DNA of 64,000 bases from Kordiimonas gwangyangensis DSM 19435 = JCM 12864 (lineage in GTDB: Bacteria; Pseudomonadota; Alphaproteobacteria; Sphingomonadales; Kordiimonadaceae), in NCBI RefSeq assembly GCF_000375545.1, contig NZ_AQXF01000004.1:477692-541691 (forward strand). The letters are read 5' to 3'. The notes beneath the pieces were generated by a model. That model searched no databases. It was given only the letters and a program-made list of their open reading frames with translations, and was not told the origin of the DNA. Positions within the stretch are counted from its first letter, which is position 1; each line of letters starts with the position of its first letter. The translations under genes and the position numbers were made by a program. Shown here piece after piece: positions 28,384 to 38,500 of this stretch.

Positions 28384-29211
28384 ATGCGCGCCGCCCTCAT
28401 TCAGCTTAATACCGGTAATGAAGTGCTGCCCGCGGTGGATGCAGCGGAAGCGCTGATCCGTGAGGCCGCATCAGGCGGTGCTGATTTTGTTACCACGCCT
28501 GAGACTACCCACCTGATGGAAATGAACCGCAAGGTGGTGATGGATAAGGTCTTCTACCAGGATGAGGACCCCGGCCTTGCCCGCTTTCGCGAGTTGGCGG
28601 CGGAGCTTGGCGTCTGGCTGCATATTGGTTCGCTCATCACCAAGGTGGCAGAAGACAGGCTCGCGAACCGCGCGCACCTGATTGCGCCGTCAGGTGAGAT
28701 TGCTGCGAGCTACGACAAGATGCATATGTTCGATGTGGACCTGGGAGGCGGTGAGGTCTACCGCGAGAGCACGCTTTATAAACCGGGGACGGAAGCCCAT
28801 GTGGTGAAAACACCCATTGGCACGTTCGGTATCAGTGTGTGTTACGATTTGCGCTTCCCCTACCTGTACCGCGCGATGGCGGATGCGGGCGCGAATATCA
28901 TGCTGATCCCAGCTGCGTTCACCAAGCCGACGGGCGAGGCGCACTGGCATACGCTTCAGCGCGCGCGGGCGATTGAAACAGGCTCCTTTGTGCTGGCGGC
29001 TGCGCAAACCGGTCACCACGCCACCGGCCGCGATACATATGGCCACAGCCTTGGCATCAGCCCATGGGGTGAAGTGCTGGTGGATGGCGGCACAGCGGTT
29101 GGGGTTTCCTATTGTGATATCGACCTTGCAAAAGTCGCGGAAGCGCGGCAGAAAATCCCGTCACTTACGCACACCCGCACCTTTGACCTGAAAGTCAGTG
29201 AAGTTTCATGA
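28384..29211 (+). CDS. Carbon-nitrogen hydrolase, Nit1/deaminated-glutathione-amidase-like
   Basis: The protein has 275 residues. The nitrilase-superfamily triad is visible: Glu in VTTPETT (about residue 40), Lys in SYDKMHMFDVDL (about 112) and Cys in ISVCYDLRFP (about 154). The KMHMFDVD context and the place directly after a glutaredoxin gene suggest the Nit1 branch, which hydrolyses deaminated glutathione. GTG at 28381 directly precedes the ATG and is an alternative start. The stop overlaps the next start as ATGA. Confidence 0.88.
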   Translation: MRAALIQLNTGNEVLPAVDAAEALIREAASGGADFVTTPETTHLMEMNRKVVMDKVFYQDEDPGLARFRELAAELGVWLHIGSLITKVAEDRLANRAHLIAPSGEIAASYDKMHMFDVDLGGGEVYRESTLYKPGTEAHVVKTPIGTFGISVCYDLRFPYLYRAMADAGANIMLIPAAFTKPTGEAHWHTLQRARAIETGSFVLAAAQTGHHATGRDTYGHSLGISPWGEVLVDGGTAVGVSYCDIDLAKVAEARQKIPSLTHTRTFDLKVSEVS

Positions 29212-29660
29212 TTGTTTTCGACCTCAAGTGCCCTGAAAACCACCGCTTCGAAGCCTGGTTCAAGTCTTCCTCCGCCTACGAGGAGCAACTGAAGGCGGGC
29301 ATTGTGGAATGTCCTTATTGCGGTGCCACGGATATCACCAAGGCCCCAATGGCACCGAACGTGGCCGCCAAGGGCAACACACGTGTCGAGAGCGCACCCA
29401 TGGTCAGGGGCAAGGACGATGCCAAGCTGAACGAGCTGGTGGCCGAGGCACAGCAGGTTTTCGCGAAACTCAGGAGCCATGTGGAGAAAAACTGCGACTA
29501 TGTCGGCGACCAGTTTGCCGAGGAAGCGCGTAAAATCCATTATGGCGAAGCGGATGACCGGGGCATCTACGGCGAAAGCACCCTCGAGGAAACCAAAGCC
29601 CTCATCGAGGAAGGCATTGAAATCCTGCCACTCCCCGGCAATGGCCGCAAGGACGCCTAA
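29208..29660 (+). CDS. DUF1178 family protein
   Basis: The protein has 150 residues. The conserved start MIVFDLKCPENHRFEAWFKS with a CPYCG pair about residue 36 matches DUF1178. This small presumably zinc-binding family is usually encoded next to grxC and the nitrilase in alphaproteobacteria, as here. The function is unknown. The start overlaps the amidase stop by four bases; its own stop overlaps the stop of the convergent AraC gene by four bases. Confidence 0.9.
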   Translation: MIVFDLKCPENHRFEAWFKSSSAYEEQLKAGIVECPYCGATDITKAPMAPNVAAKGNTRVESAPMVRGKDDAKLNELVAEAQQVFAKLRSHVEKNCDYVGDQFAEEARKIHYGEADDRGIYGESTLEETKALIEEGIEILPLPGNGRKDA

Positions 29661-30511
29661 GCGGATACGAGGCGACGGTAGGCGGCGGGTGTGAGCCCGG
29701 TATGCCGCTTGAACTGTTGGGTCATATGGCTTTGCTGGGCAAAACCGGTTTGGGCCGCGATATCGGCCAGCGATTGATCGCTTGAGATCAGGTCCTTCAC
29801 AGCTTCAACCCGCTTGCGGCAGATGTATTGTGCAGGCGCTTCACCAAAACTTTCCTTGAACTGACGCGCAAAATGAAATGGGCTGAGGCCCACAAGGGAC
29901 GCCAGCCCTGCAATGCTGAGCGGCGTGGCAAGCTGGTCTTGAATGACCGCACGGATCAATCTTGCATGCTTGAGTGAAAGCCCGCCACGGATCGGGTTAG
30001 TGGCAATGTTGAAGCTGTTGTAGTTGGCCAGCAGGTGCGCAAGGATCTGGTAGAACAGCTGCTCACCTAAGAGGCTCGGCCTTCCCGCGCTGTCTTGGCA
30101 ATTCTGGATATAGCTTTGCATCAGGTGGCGCAGTTCAGGGTCGTCCTGATACGTGAGGTCCATCAATTCAAAAAGCCGCACATCGCGATCAAAATGGTCG
30201 CTGGCAAACTGCTTCAGTACCCGGTCAGAGAAATAAAGATGGGCGAAGTCGATGCGCCCGCCAATTTCCCAGCGCGACAGATGTCCCTCCGGCATCAGGG
30301 AAAGGATACCCGCACGGCCTTTTCGGTCGCGAAGGTCCTCACGGTAACTTGTGTCACCGCCTGCCAGATAGAGGCTGAGGGTATGGCTGTCTGGTTTCTG
30401 GTATGCCACCCGGTTCCGGTCAATAGACCACTGAGCAACGGCAACCTCGCGGCGCAGGTCATACTGCCCGGTCATTTCGGCATTCACGCTGATGAGTGGC
30501 GCGCGGTCCAT
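29657..30511 (-). CDS. AraC-family transcriptional regulator
   Basis: The protein has 284 residues. The C-terminal DNA-binding domain (about residues 187-284) has the two helix-turn-helix motifs of AraC/XylS proteins: SIAGLASLVGLSPFHFARQF and ADIAAQTGFAQQSHMTQQFK. The N-terminal 180 residues would be the ligand-sensing part and are not diagnostic. It is divergent from a CPBP protease gene with 157 bases between them, so that gene may be a target. No strong ribosome binding site precedes the ATG. Confidence 0.92.
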   Translation of the reverse strand: MDRAPLISVNAEMTGQYDLRREVAVAQWSIDRNRVAYQKPDSHTLSLYLAGGDTSYREDLRDRKGRAGILSLMPEGHLSRWEIGGRIDFAHLYFSDRVLKQFASDHFDRDVRLFELMDLTYQDDPELRHLMQSYIQNCQDSAGRPSLLGEQLFYQILAHLLANYNSFNIATNPIRGGLSLKHARLIRAVIQDQLATPLSIAGLASLVGLSPFHFARQFKESFGEAPAQYICRKRVEAVKDLISSDQSLADIAAQTGFAQQSHMTQQFKRHTGLTPAAYRRLVSA

Positions 30512-30668
30512 ATTGGTGTGCTGTTAGGCCCCGGATATACAAAGTCTTACCACGATACAGGACCTGTGATCATTTCAGCAAGATTTTGATATGCACACAG
30601 CATGCAGTGCTGTTAGCTCGCAGCTATAGCCCGCGTACAGACGGGCGTAACAGCGAGAGTGAGCAAAT

Positions 30669-31577
30669 ATGATAACTACATTCTTTTCCGATAAAGCCGA
30701 AAACAGCCGCAGAACCTGGTTCTGGGCCATTCCCATCCTGTTGCCAGTCTTCCTGATCGGTGGGCAAATTATGGCATTGCTGCCCGCGCGGTGGGCCAAC
30801 ATGCTGAATGCCGAAACAGTCGAGACCTATCCAACCATCCTTTATTTTCTGGTGGCCTCCTTCGCGACCGGATTTGTGCTTTTGGGCCTATGGGTGCGGT
30901 ATTTTGAACGCCGCGGCCTTGCCAGTATCGGAATCGCATTTGTGCCCACGGCAAAAGGGCATTTCTCAAAGGGGTATGTCTATGGCCTCGCCATGGCCGC
31001 CATCTCCGTGCTCGGGGTATGGGCCGTGGGCGGCTACAGAATGGAAAGCCCGCAGGATTTTGCACAGGTCAGCTATATCCCGATCGTGCTTCTGTGCTTC
31101 TCATTCATCGTGCAGTCCAGTGTCGAGGAGTTTTTCTTCAGGGGCTGGATGCTGTCCCGGCTTGCAGAGCGTTTCGGCATCTGGGCCGGCATTCTTGGTA
31201 ACGGGGCGCTGTTCACCTTGATGCATGTGGACTTTGAAGCCGCTTTTGAGCCGTTGCCGTTCGCCATTTTTGCGACGATGACCATGACATTCTCCATTTT
31301 CACAAGCCTCCTCGTAGTTCGGCAAAAAACCATCTGGGGTGCAGCTGCGTGGCACGCGGCCTGGAACTGGTCTTTCATCACTTGGTTTGGCCTGCCGACG
31401 ACGGGCATTGCCCTTGATGTCAAACCGTTGTGGGTTGACCTGATGATGCGGGAAGGTGCCCCCGAATGGCTGACCGGCGGGTCGGATGGGCCCGAGAACA
31501 GTATTATTACAAGCGCCGTCCTGATCGCCTGCTGTATGCTGGCGGCGTGGGGTGCGGGCAGGAAAAAAACAGCCTAG
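30669..31577 (+). CDS. CPBP-family intramembrane metalloprotease
   Basis: The protein has 302 residues with about seven or eight hydrophobic segments. The CPBP (Abi/CAAX protease-like) motifs are complete: Glu153-Glu154 with Arg158 (EEFFFR), FTLMH with His186, and HAAWN with His229 and Asn233. Such proteins cleave substrates inside the membrane or process peptides and bacteriocin immunity factors; this one has no known substrate. A GAGAG-type ribosome binding site precedes the ATG. The divergent AraC gene may control it. Confidence 0.9.
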   Translation: MITTFFSDKAENSRRTWFWAIPILLPVFLIGGQIMALLPARWANMLNAETVETYPTILYFLVASFATGFVLLGLWVRYFERRGLASIGIAFVPTAKGHFSKGYVYGLAMAAISVLGVWAVGGYRMESPQDFAQVSYIPIVLLCFSFIVQSSVEEFFFRGWMLSRLAERFGIWAGILGNGALFTLMHVDFEAAFEPLPFAIFATMTMTFSIFTSLLVVRQKTIWGAAAWHAAWNWSFITWFGLPTTGIALDVKPLWVDLMMREGAPEWLTGGSDGPENSIITSAVLIACCMLAAWGAGRKKTA

Positions 31578-31604
31578 CGCGAGCGGCGGCGGCAACCGTA
31601 CCTG

Positions 31605-32345
31605 TCAGGGTGCGGTTGCTGTCATGGCGTAGTTGACCGCGACATCCCGGTCGGACAGCCGCCACTTCTGTGTCAGCGGATTGAAGACAAAGCCGGTAGG
31701 CGCACTTGCCTCAAGTCCCGCGCGTTTGCACGCGCTGGCCAGTTCTTCGGGCTTCAGGAACTTGTTCCAGTCATGCGCACCTACGGGCAGCCAGCGCAGC
31801 ACATGCTCAGCACCCACAATTGCAAACAGATAGGCCTTGGCGGTGCGGTTGAGGGTGGAGAGCAGCATCAAGCCACCGGGCTTGAGGAGGCTCGCGCAGG
31901 CGCCAAGGTAGGCGTCCACGTCTGCCACATGTTCCACCACTTCCATGTTGATGATGACGTCGAATTTCTCGCCTTCGTCCACCAATGCTTCGGCGGTGGT
32001 GTTGCGGAAATCGATCTTAAGCCCGCTCCCGCGCGCATGCAGGCTCGCGGTCTTGATATTTTTCTCGGCGGCGTCGACGGAGACAAGGTCAGCACCCAGC
32101 CGCGCGACCGGTTCGCTCACCAGCCCGCCACCACAGCCGATATCCAGGAAACGCAGGCCCGCGTATGGTTTTGCAAGGCCCTTCTCAAGGCCGAAGTGTG
32201 CTTCCACTTCCTGCCGAATGAAGCCAAGGCGCGTGGGATTGAGGATATGAAGCGGCTTGAACGGGCCCTTGGGGTCCCACCAGCTGTCGGCGATGCGGGC
32301 GAAGAATGCAACTTCATCCTCATTTACCGTTGTGCCTTGGGCCAT
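31605..32345 (-). CDS. ubiG: Ubiquinone biosynthesis O-methyltransferase
   Basis: Performs the two O-methylations of ubiquinone synthesis. The start at 32345 gives 246 residues ([20 protein letters not shown]), close to the family length, with AAGG about seven bases upstream; an ATG at 32366 is also in frame. Signatures are [20 protein letters not shown] (about residues 20-39), the SAM-binding [20 protein letters not shown] and NMEVVEHV, all typical of UbiG. It is divergent from lysC. Confidence 0.96.
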   Translation of the reverse strand: MAQGTTVNEDEVAFFARIADSWWDPKGPFKPLHILNPTRLGFIRQEVEAHFGLEKGLAKPYAGLRFLDIGCGGGLVSEPVARLGADLVSVDAAEKNIKTASLHARGSGLKIDFRNTTAEALVDEGEKFDVIINMEVVEHVADVDAYLGACASLLKPGGLMLLSTLNRTAKAYLFAIVGAEHVLRWLPVGAHDWNKFLKPEELASACKRAGLEASAPTGFVFNPLTQKWRLSDRDVAVNYAMTATAP

Positions 32346-32546
32346 TTTTTCGCCTTCATTCAGCATATCTTTTGTTTCCCACAAGCTTTTCCTAAGCTTC
32401 AACCATTTTGAGCGCTTGCACGAGCGCTGGCCAGCCATTAAACAATATCGCGCTGCACTTCAATACGCACGCCGACGCCTTCCGGGTCAAGGTGCTTGCG
32501 TCAAAACGACAGACCTTCTTATTTCGAGCGAGGGCCGAACTATCAA

Positions 32547-33776
32547 ATGGCACGCATAGTTAAAAAGTTTGGCGGTACGTCGGTCGGCGATATCGACCGT
32601 ATCCGCAATGTCGCGTCGCGGGTCGCAAAAGCGGTGGCTGATGGCCACGAGATCGTGGTGGTGGTTTCCGCCATGTCGGGCACCACGAACCAACTCGTGG
32701 AATATTGCCGCGCCGCAGCGCCCCTGCATGACGCACGCGAATATGATACAGTAGTTGCAGCAGGCGAGCAGATTACCGTCGGCCTCCTGTCCATCTGCCT
32801 TCAGGAGATGGGCGTGCCCGCACGTTCCTTCCTCGGCTGGCAGGTGCCGATCCGCACAAACGACGTGCATGGCGCAGCCCGTATCGAGGAAATTGACACC
32901 ACAGCGCTTGATGCTTGCCTTAGGGGTGGCCGCGTTGCGGTGGTGGCCGGTTTCCAGGGTATCGCGGACGATGGTCGTATCACCACGCTTGGCCGTGGTG
33001 GCTCGGATACTTCGGCTGTGGCACTAGCAGCAGCTCTCAAGGCTGAGCGCTGCGATATTTATACAGACGTGGACGGCGTGTACACGACCGATCCGCGCAT
33101 TGTGCCGCGCGCACGTAAACTAGACAAAATTACCTATGAAGAGATGCTTGAAATGGCATCGCTTGGGGCCAAAGTATTGCAAACACGTTCCGTTGCCCTT
33201 GCCATGAAGCATGGCGTGCGCACGCAGGTGTTGTCATCTTTCGAAGATAAACCCGGAACGCTTGTTGTTGGTGAGGACGAGATCGTGGAACAGGAAGTAG
33301 TCAGCGGGATCGCATATTCCCGCGCAGAAGCAAAAGTAACCGTTGTTGGCCTTGAGGACCGTCCGGGTCAGGTGTCGCACCTTTTCAGCCCGCTTGCGGA
33401 CGCCAACATCAACGTTGACATGATCGTGCAGAGTGCGTCCGAGGACGGCACCTCCACCGACGTAACCTTTACCGTGCCGGAAGATGACCTCTTGCGTACG
33501 GTGAAGCTGCTCGAAGGCAAAAAAGCCGCGCTGAACTACCGGGACCTCGTCTACAACGGCAACGTTGTAAAGGTCTCTGTGGTTGGTGTGGGCATGCGCT
33601 CCCACGCTGGTGTGGCATCGAAGATGTTTGATACACTTGCGGACAAGGGCATCAACATTCAGGTTATCTCTACGTCTGAGATCAAGGTCAGCGTGATTAT
33701 TGACGCTGAATATACCGAGCTTGCCGTGCGTGCGCTTCATAGCGCCTACGGGCTTGATGCGCCGGTAAAGGCATAA
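32547..33776 (+). CDS. lysC: Aspartate kinase
   Basis: Phosphorylates aspartate, the entry to lysine, threonine, methionine and diaminopimelate synthesis. The protein has 409 residues, a standard monofunctional length. The N-terminal kinase domain shows KFGGTSVG and the LGRGGSDTSAVALAAAL motif. Two C-terminal ACT domains (about residues 265-405), which would bind lysine or threonine for feedback control, include DVTFTVPEDDL and VSVVGVGMRSHAGVASKMF. The ATG at 32547 fits the conserved MARIVKKFGG start. Confidence 0.96.
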   Translation: MARIVKKFGGTSVGDIDRIRNVASRVAKAVADGHEIVVVVSAMSGTTNQLVEYCRAAAPLHDAREYDTVVAAGEQITVGLLSICLQEMGVPARSFLGWQVPIRTNDVHGAARIEEIDTTALDACLRGGRVAVVAGFQGIADDGRITTLGRGGSDTSAVALAAALKAERCDIYTDVDGVYTTDPRIVPRARKLDKITYEEMLEMASLGAKVLQTRSVALAMKHGVRTQVLSSFEDKPGTLVVGEDEIVEQEVVSGIAYSRAEAKVTVVGLEDRPGQVSHLFSPLADANINVDMIVQSASEDGTSTDVTFTVPEDDLLRTVKLLEGKKAALNYRDLVYNGNVVKVSVVGVGMRSHAGVASKMFDTLADKGINIQVISTSEIKVSVIIDAEYTELAVRALHSAYGLDAPVKA

Positions 33777-33799
33777 GCTTGATGTTTGAAGGGGCAGCG

Positions 33800-34810
33800 A
33801 TGTCGGAAGAAGGCCTGGCGCGGCTTGAAGCACTCTGGAAACGGGGTACGGATTTTCTGGGCAGCAAATACGCCATTCTGGGCGGCGCCATGACATGGGT
33901 GTCTGAGCGCCACCTGGTGTCGGCTATCTCGAATGCTGGTGGATTTGGTGTTATCGCCTGTGGTGGTATGACGCCAGACCTTCTGGCCGCCGAGATTGAC
34001 GCGACCCGCGCCCTGACTGATAAGCCGTTTGGCGTCAACCTGATTACCCTGCACCCGGCGCTTGATGAACTCATTGATGTATGCGCGGATAAAAAGGTCA
34101 GCCATATGGTGCTGGCGGGCGGCCTGCCATCCGGCAACGCTATTGCCAAGATCAAGGGCTTTGGCGCCAAGCTCATGTGTTTTGCGCCCACGGCTGCGCT
34201 TGCTAAGAAACTCGTTCGCTCCGGCGTTGATGCTATCATCATCGAAGGCATGGAAGCAGGCGGTCATATTGGCCCTGTGTCCACCAGCGTGCTCGCACAG
34301 GAAATCCTGCCGGTGATCCGCGATGTGCCTGTTTTTGTGGCCGGCGGCATCGGCCGTGGTGAAGCGATTGCAAGCTATCTTGAGATGGGCGCGTCAGGCG
34401 CGCAGCTCGGCACCCGATTTGTGGTGGCGGAAGAGTGCATCGCGCATGAGAATTTCAAGAAGGCATTCATTCGTGCCAGCGCGCGTGACGCAATTGCCAG
34501 CGTGCAAATTGATTCGCGTTTCCCGGTTATTCCCGTGCGCGCGCTCAGGAACGAAGGCACGGAAAAATTCATGGAAGTGCAGCGTGAAGTCGTGACGCGC
34601 TTCCAGGGCGGGGAACTGAGCCAGGAAGAGGCCCAGATGCAGATTGAGCATTTCTGGGGTGGCGCACTTCGCCGCGCGGTGGTTGACGGTGACGTTGAAA
34701 CCGGTTCTGTTATGGCCGGTCAAAGCGTTGGCATGGTCAAGTCAGTTGAGCCGACCGCCACGATTATTGACGAACTTGTCGCACAAGCCAGCGCGTATCT
34801 TGCGGCTTGA
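33800..34810 (+). CDS. Nitronate monooxygenase / FabK-like flavoprotein
   Basis: The protein has 336 residues from the ATG at 33800, chosen because GAAGGGG lies just upstream; two earlier starts exist at 33779 and 33782. It is a TIM-barrel FMN protein of the NMO/2-nitropropane dioxygenase family: ILGGAMTWVS at the N-terminus, GFGVIACGGM, GMEAGGHIGP (with the active-site His region, about residues 152-161) and the phosphate-binding GGIGRGEAI. It oxidises nitronates, or as an FabK relative reduces enoyl-ACP; the sequence alone does not decide. It lies between lysC and ptsP on the same strand. Confidence 0.85.
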   Translation: MSEEGLARLEALWKRGTDFLGSKYAILGGAMTWVSERHLVSAISNAGGFGVIACGGMTPDLLAAEIDATRALTDKPFGVNLITLHPALDELIDVCADKKVSHMVLAGGLPSGNAIAKIKGFGAKLMCFAPTAALAKKLVRSGVDAIIIEGMEAGGHIGPVSTSVLAQEILPVIRDVPVFVAGGIGRGEAIASYLEMGASGAQLGTRFVVAEECIAHENFKKAFIRASARDAIASVQIDSRFPVIPVRALRNEGTEKFMEVQREVVTRFQGGELSQEEAQMQIEHFWGGALRRAVVDGDVETGSVMAGQSVGMVKSVEPTATIIDELVAQASAYLAA

Positions 34811-34881
34811 GCACAATGCTCGGGGGTGCTGCTGGCGCGCTGTATTGCGGTGGCGGATACCTGTAAGTAAAGGGGGATACC

Positions 34882-37143
34882 TTGCCTGACCATGTCAGTC
34901 AGCCAAGACTGCTCTTAAGGCGGCTGCACAGTGTGATGGCCGGCAGCGGCAAGCCACAAGACCGGCTTGACCGTGTGGTCCGGGTCATCGCACAGAATAT
35001 GGTGGCAGAGGTATGCTCCATCTATCTCACTCGCGCGGGTGGGGTTCTGGAACTTTTCGCGACAGAAGGCCTGAAAGAAGAGGCCGTTCACCTCACGCGC
35101 CTCAGCGTGGGTGAAGGTCTTGTCGGCCTTGTGGCCGAACGCGGCCTGCCGCTCAATCTTTCTGAAGCGCCGCAGCACCCACGCTTCTCCTACCGTCCTG
35201 AGACCGGCGAGGATATCTACCACAGCTTCCTCGGTGTGCCGATCTTGCGCACAGGGCGTGTTGTGGGTGTGCTTGTTGTACAGAACGTAACCCCCCGGCG
35301 TTACAAGCCGGAAGAGGTGGAAGCGCTACAGACTATTTCCATGGTGATTGCGGAGCTGGTTGCCTCGGGTGAGCTTGTCGACAAACAGGAATTGACAGAA
35401 GACAGCGGCTCCACCGGTGAGCCGATCACGCTGGACGGCCTGGCACTCGCCGGCGGTGTGGGCGCAGGTGTTGCAGTATTCCACCAGCCGCAAATCCAGA
35501 TTAGCCGCACCGTGGCCGAGGATATTGAGGCTGAAAGCCAGCGGCTCGAGGACGCCATAGCTGAAATGCGTGTGCAGCTTGAGGAACTGGTCGAGCACCC
35601 GAACCTCGCACACGGCGGTGAGCACCGTGAAGTGCTTGAGACCTACCGCATGTTCGCATACGACCGTGGCTGGCAGGAAAAGATGCGTGAGGCTGTGCTT
35701 TCCGGCCTGACCGCAGAGGCGGCGGTGGACCGGGTGAAGACCGAGAACCGCATGCGCATGGCGAAAATCCGTGATCCGTACCTTCGGGAACGTATCTCGG
35801 ATTTTGATGACCTCGCTATCCGCCTTATCCGTATCATCCAGGGTGACAAGAACAGCCATCGTGCGGAGCTGACGGAAGATTCCGTCCTGATCGCGCGTTC
35901 GCTTGGCCCTGCGGAGCTCATGGACTATGACAGCCGCTACCTCAAAGCCATCGCGCTTGAGGAAGGCTCCACCACGTCGCACGTGACCATCGTGGCCCGG
36001 GCCATGGGCATCCCCATGCTGGGCCGTGTACCTGCGTTGCTGTCCCATATCGAGGCGGGCGAACATGTCATCGTTGATGCCGCGTCCGAGCATGTTTATA
36101 TCCGCCCGGCTGAAGATGTACTCGACAGCTACAAGGCCACACTAAAGCTACAAGAGCAGCTGCATGCTGAATATGCGGCAGAGCGGGAGCTGCCAGCCGA
36201 AACCAAGGATGGTGAAAAGGTCACGCTGCTGATGAACGCAGGCCTGCTGGTTGACCTGCCGAGCCTTGATAACACTGGCGCGGAGGGCATTGGCCTGTTC
36301 CGTACCGAATTCCAGTTTATGGTCGCGCCCGCGCTCCCGAAAGTGGATGAGCAGACCAAAATTTATTCTGCAGCAATGGATGCAGCAGGCGACAAGCCCG
36401 TTGTGTTTCGCACCCTCGATATCGGCGGGGACAAGCAGGTGCCTTTCCTGCCGCGCGACGAGGAAGAAAACCCGGCCATGGGCTGGCGCGCGATCCGTAT
36501 CGCGCTCGACCGCCCGGCACTCCTGCGGTACCAGTTGCGTGCGCTTCTCTATTCAGCCGCGGGCAAGACGCTACATGTCATGTTCCCGATGATTGCCGAG
36601 GTGGCCGAACTGCGGCGCTGCAAGGCAATCCTCAACAAGGAAATTGCCCGCCTCGCAAAATACGAAAAGGAACCGCCAAAGGCCGTCAAGGTCGGCTGCA
36701 TGCTGGAGGTGCCGTCACTAGCGTGGCAGATCGACCTGCTCGTCAAGGAAGTGGATTTCCTCTCGATCGGGACAAACGACCTGATGCAGTTTTTCTTCGC
36801 CTGCGACCGGTCGAGCCCACGCCTCGCCAACCGCTACGACCTGCTAGCTCCGCCGGTGCTCTCTTTCCTGCGGTCCATCTTCAAGGCGTGCCACGATGCA
36901 GGTGTACCTGTGACGCTCTGCGGTGAAATGGGCGGGAAACCCATTGAAGCCATGGCCCTTGTGGCGCTTGGACTAAGGCGTCTGTCTATCTCGCCGACGT
37001 CTATCGGCCCCGTGAAGCGCATGATTCGTTCTATCAATCTGAAGGTTTTGGAAGATTTTGTGCATTCCAATCTAACGTCGGCGGAACATTCGATTCGCGA
37101 CTCGCTGGTGCATTTTGCCCGTGATCACGACATAAAAGTCTGA
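34882..37143 (+). CDS. ptsP: PTS-Ntr phosphoenolpyruvate phosphotransferase (Enzyme I Ntr)
   Basis: The protein has 753 residues. An N-terminal GAF domain (about 20-165) is followed by the Enzyme I phosphohistidine domain, with His367 in GSTTSHVTI, and the PEP-binding TIM barrel (about 430-745) with GIGLFRTEFQF and SIGTNDLMQFFFACDR. It starts the nitrogen PTS relay to NPr and EIIA-Ntr, which in alphaproteobacteria responds to nitrogen state. The start is TTG, supported by AGGGGG six bases upstream. Confidence 0.95.
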   Translation: MPDHVSQPRLLLRRLHSVMAGSGKPQDRLDRVVRVIAQNMVAEVCSIYLTRAGGVLELFATEGLKEEAVHLTRLSVGEGLVGLVAERGLPLNLSEAPQHPRFSYRPETGEDIYHSFLGVPILRTGRVVGVLVVQNVTPRRYKPEEVEALQTISMVIAELVASGELVDKQELTEDSGSTGEPITLDGLALAGGVGAGVAVFHQPQIQISRTVAEDIEAESQRLEDAIAEMRVQLEELVEHPNLAHGGEHREVLETYRMFAYDRGWQEKMREAVLSGLTAEAAVDRVKTENRMRMAKIRDPYLRERISDFDDLAIRLIRIIQGDKNSHRAELTEDSVLIARSLGPAELMDYDSRYLKAIALEEGSTTSHVTIVARAMGIPMLGRVPALLSHIEAGEHVIVDAASEHVYIRPAEDVLDSYKATLKLQEQLHAEYAAERELPAETKDGEKVTLLMNAGLLVDLPSLDNTGAEGIGLFRTEFQFMVAPALPKVDEQTKIYSAAMDAAGDKPVVFRTLDIGGDKQVPFLPRDEEENPAMGWRAIRIALDRPALLRYQLRALLYSAAGKTLHVMFPMIAEVAELRRCKAILNKEIARLAKYEKEPPKAVKVGCMLEVPSLAWQIDLLVKEVDFLSIGTNDLMQFFFACDRSSPRLANRYDLLAPPVLSFLRSIFKACHDAGVPVTLCGEMGGKPIEAMALVALGLRRLSISPTSIGPVKRMIRSINLKVLEDFVHSNLTSAEHSIRDSLVHFARDHDIKV

Positions 37144-37340
37144 TTTTTCCTTATTCCCCCGACATTTGCACGGCGACGTTAAAAAAAAGCTGTTAAAATT
37201 TATTTCTATTTGACACATGGCGTTAAATGTTTTTTGACTCATGTGTGGTCCAATAAAATCGTGAAAAAATATTCGCGGGCCGCAACCACAGGCTGTCGCT
37301 AGATGCGGGGCGCGTTTGCAGTCTGTTAGTTGTGCTTGAG

Positions 37341-37368
37341 GGGTCGAGCGGCGTATCGCTACCGACCC
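37341..37368 (+). repeat. Hairpin in the ptsP to RodZ-like intergenic region
   Basis: GGGTCGAGCG pairs with CGCT-AC-CGACCC around a six-base loop, about 70 bases before the next start. The 294-base gap is otherwise AT-rich in its left half. It carries the inverted repeat ACACATG (37213-37219) / CATGTGT (37240-37246) and two TTTGAC motifs that may be promoter or operator parts. I see no gene in it. Confidence 0.4.
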
Positions 37369-37437
37369 GAACTTTACGATATAGCTACGATGGGTAAGGG
37401 GCTGCCCAGTAAAGAGTAGCAGGGGACGGTTATAGAG

Positions 37438-38397
37438 ATGTCTGAAGAGCGAAAAACAGTTGGGGAGCTGTTGCACGATGCTCGTGTTGCACGCGGGCTC
37501 GATGTCGACACCATTGCAAAAGATATTTGCGTTCGTTCAAGTTACCTCACCGCGATCGAGACGGCGCAGCATGATATGTTGCCGGGCAATACCTTTGCCA
37601 TAGGCTTTGTACGTGCGTATGCCAAGGCCCTCGGGTTGGAGGCGGACGAGCTTGCGCAAGCATTCAAGGAAGAACTGGGCGTCAAGACCGCACCGACCAT
37701 GGTTGCGGTGCAGGACAAGCGCCCGGCTGCGCAAAAGACCGCACCGCGTCGCCGCCTGCCTGCATGGCTGTCGCCGCTGGGCGGCATCGTTGGTGCCGCA
37801 CTGGTTTGGGCGGTTATGGGCAGCAGCGTTGCGCCTTTTACCATCGTTGCCGACAATGACATTGTAGACCCCGCAACCGATACGGCCCAACTGCTTGCGG
37901 TTCAGGCCACGATTGAGCAGGCGCCTGCCGCTGTGCAAGAGAGCGCAAGCACAGTTGAGGCTGCCACCGTGTCTGTCGACGATATTCTTGAAAAAGAAAA
38001 ACCTGCGGAAGCGGCTGTCCTGCGCACAAGTGAGGCGACCTTGCCGCATTCGCTGTTCCTGCCAGCTGCAAACGCGACGGCACCTGAAAGTGCCACGAGA
38101 GGCCGTACCGATATCATGCTCTCTGCCAAGGAAGATGCATGGGTGCGCATCGCCAAGGAAGACGGAACCGAGATCTGGTCTGGTGTTCTGCGCGAGGGCC
38201 AAAGCTATCGCCCGCTCCTCGATGGTCAGGTATTTCTGTCCACCAGCAATGCAGGCGCTGTAGCACTGACCGTTGGTCAGAAGGAAATCAGCGCGCTTGG
38301 TGGCCGCGGCGAAGTGGTTAATGACCTCGCGCTTGACGGTAAAAAGCTGCTCTCCAGCAACGGCATGGCAGCTTACCGGGCGACAGGCTCCCGCTAA
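37438..38397 (+). CDS. RodZ-like helix-turn-helix membrane protein (DUF4115)
   Basis: The protein has 319 residues. The N-terminal Xre-type helix-turn-helix (about 7-70: VGELLHDARVARGLDVDTIA ... YLTAIE) is followed by a basic linker, one transmembrane segment (about 109-127), a low-complexity Ala/Val/Glu periplasmic stretch and a C-terminal beta domain of the DUF4115 type (about 220-300: WVRIAKEDGTEIWSGVLREG). This is the RodZ layout: a cytoskeletal adaptor binding MreB and helping set rod shape. It lies before ispG, a frequent bacterial neighbour of rodZ. Confidence 0.85.
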   Translation: MSEERKTVGELLHDARVARGLDVDTIAKDICVRSSYLTAIETAQHDMLPGNTFAIGFVRAYAKALGLEADELAQAFKEELGVKTAPTMVAVQDKRPAAQKTAPRRRLPAWLSPLGGIVGAALVWAVMGSSVAPFTIVADNDIVDPATDTAQLLAVQATIEQAPAAVQESASTVEAATVSVDDILEKEKPAEAAVLRTSEATLPHSLFLPAANATAPESATRGRTDIMLSAKEDAWVRIAKEDGTEIWSGVLREGQSYRPLLDGQVFLSTSNAGAVALTVGQKEISALGGRGEVVNDLALDGKKLLSSNGMAAYRATGSR

Positions 38398-38500
38398 AAA
38401 TTCCGCCTAGCAGCAATTCAGGAAAATCCTTGCTTTTGGCGAGGCGCTTCATCATGTATAACGCCACCAGACAAAGACGGTGGTAAAGGTTATTTGTGCG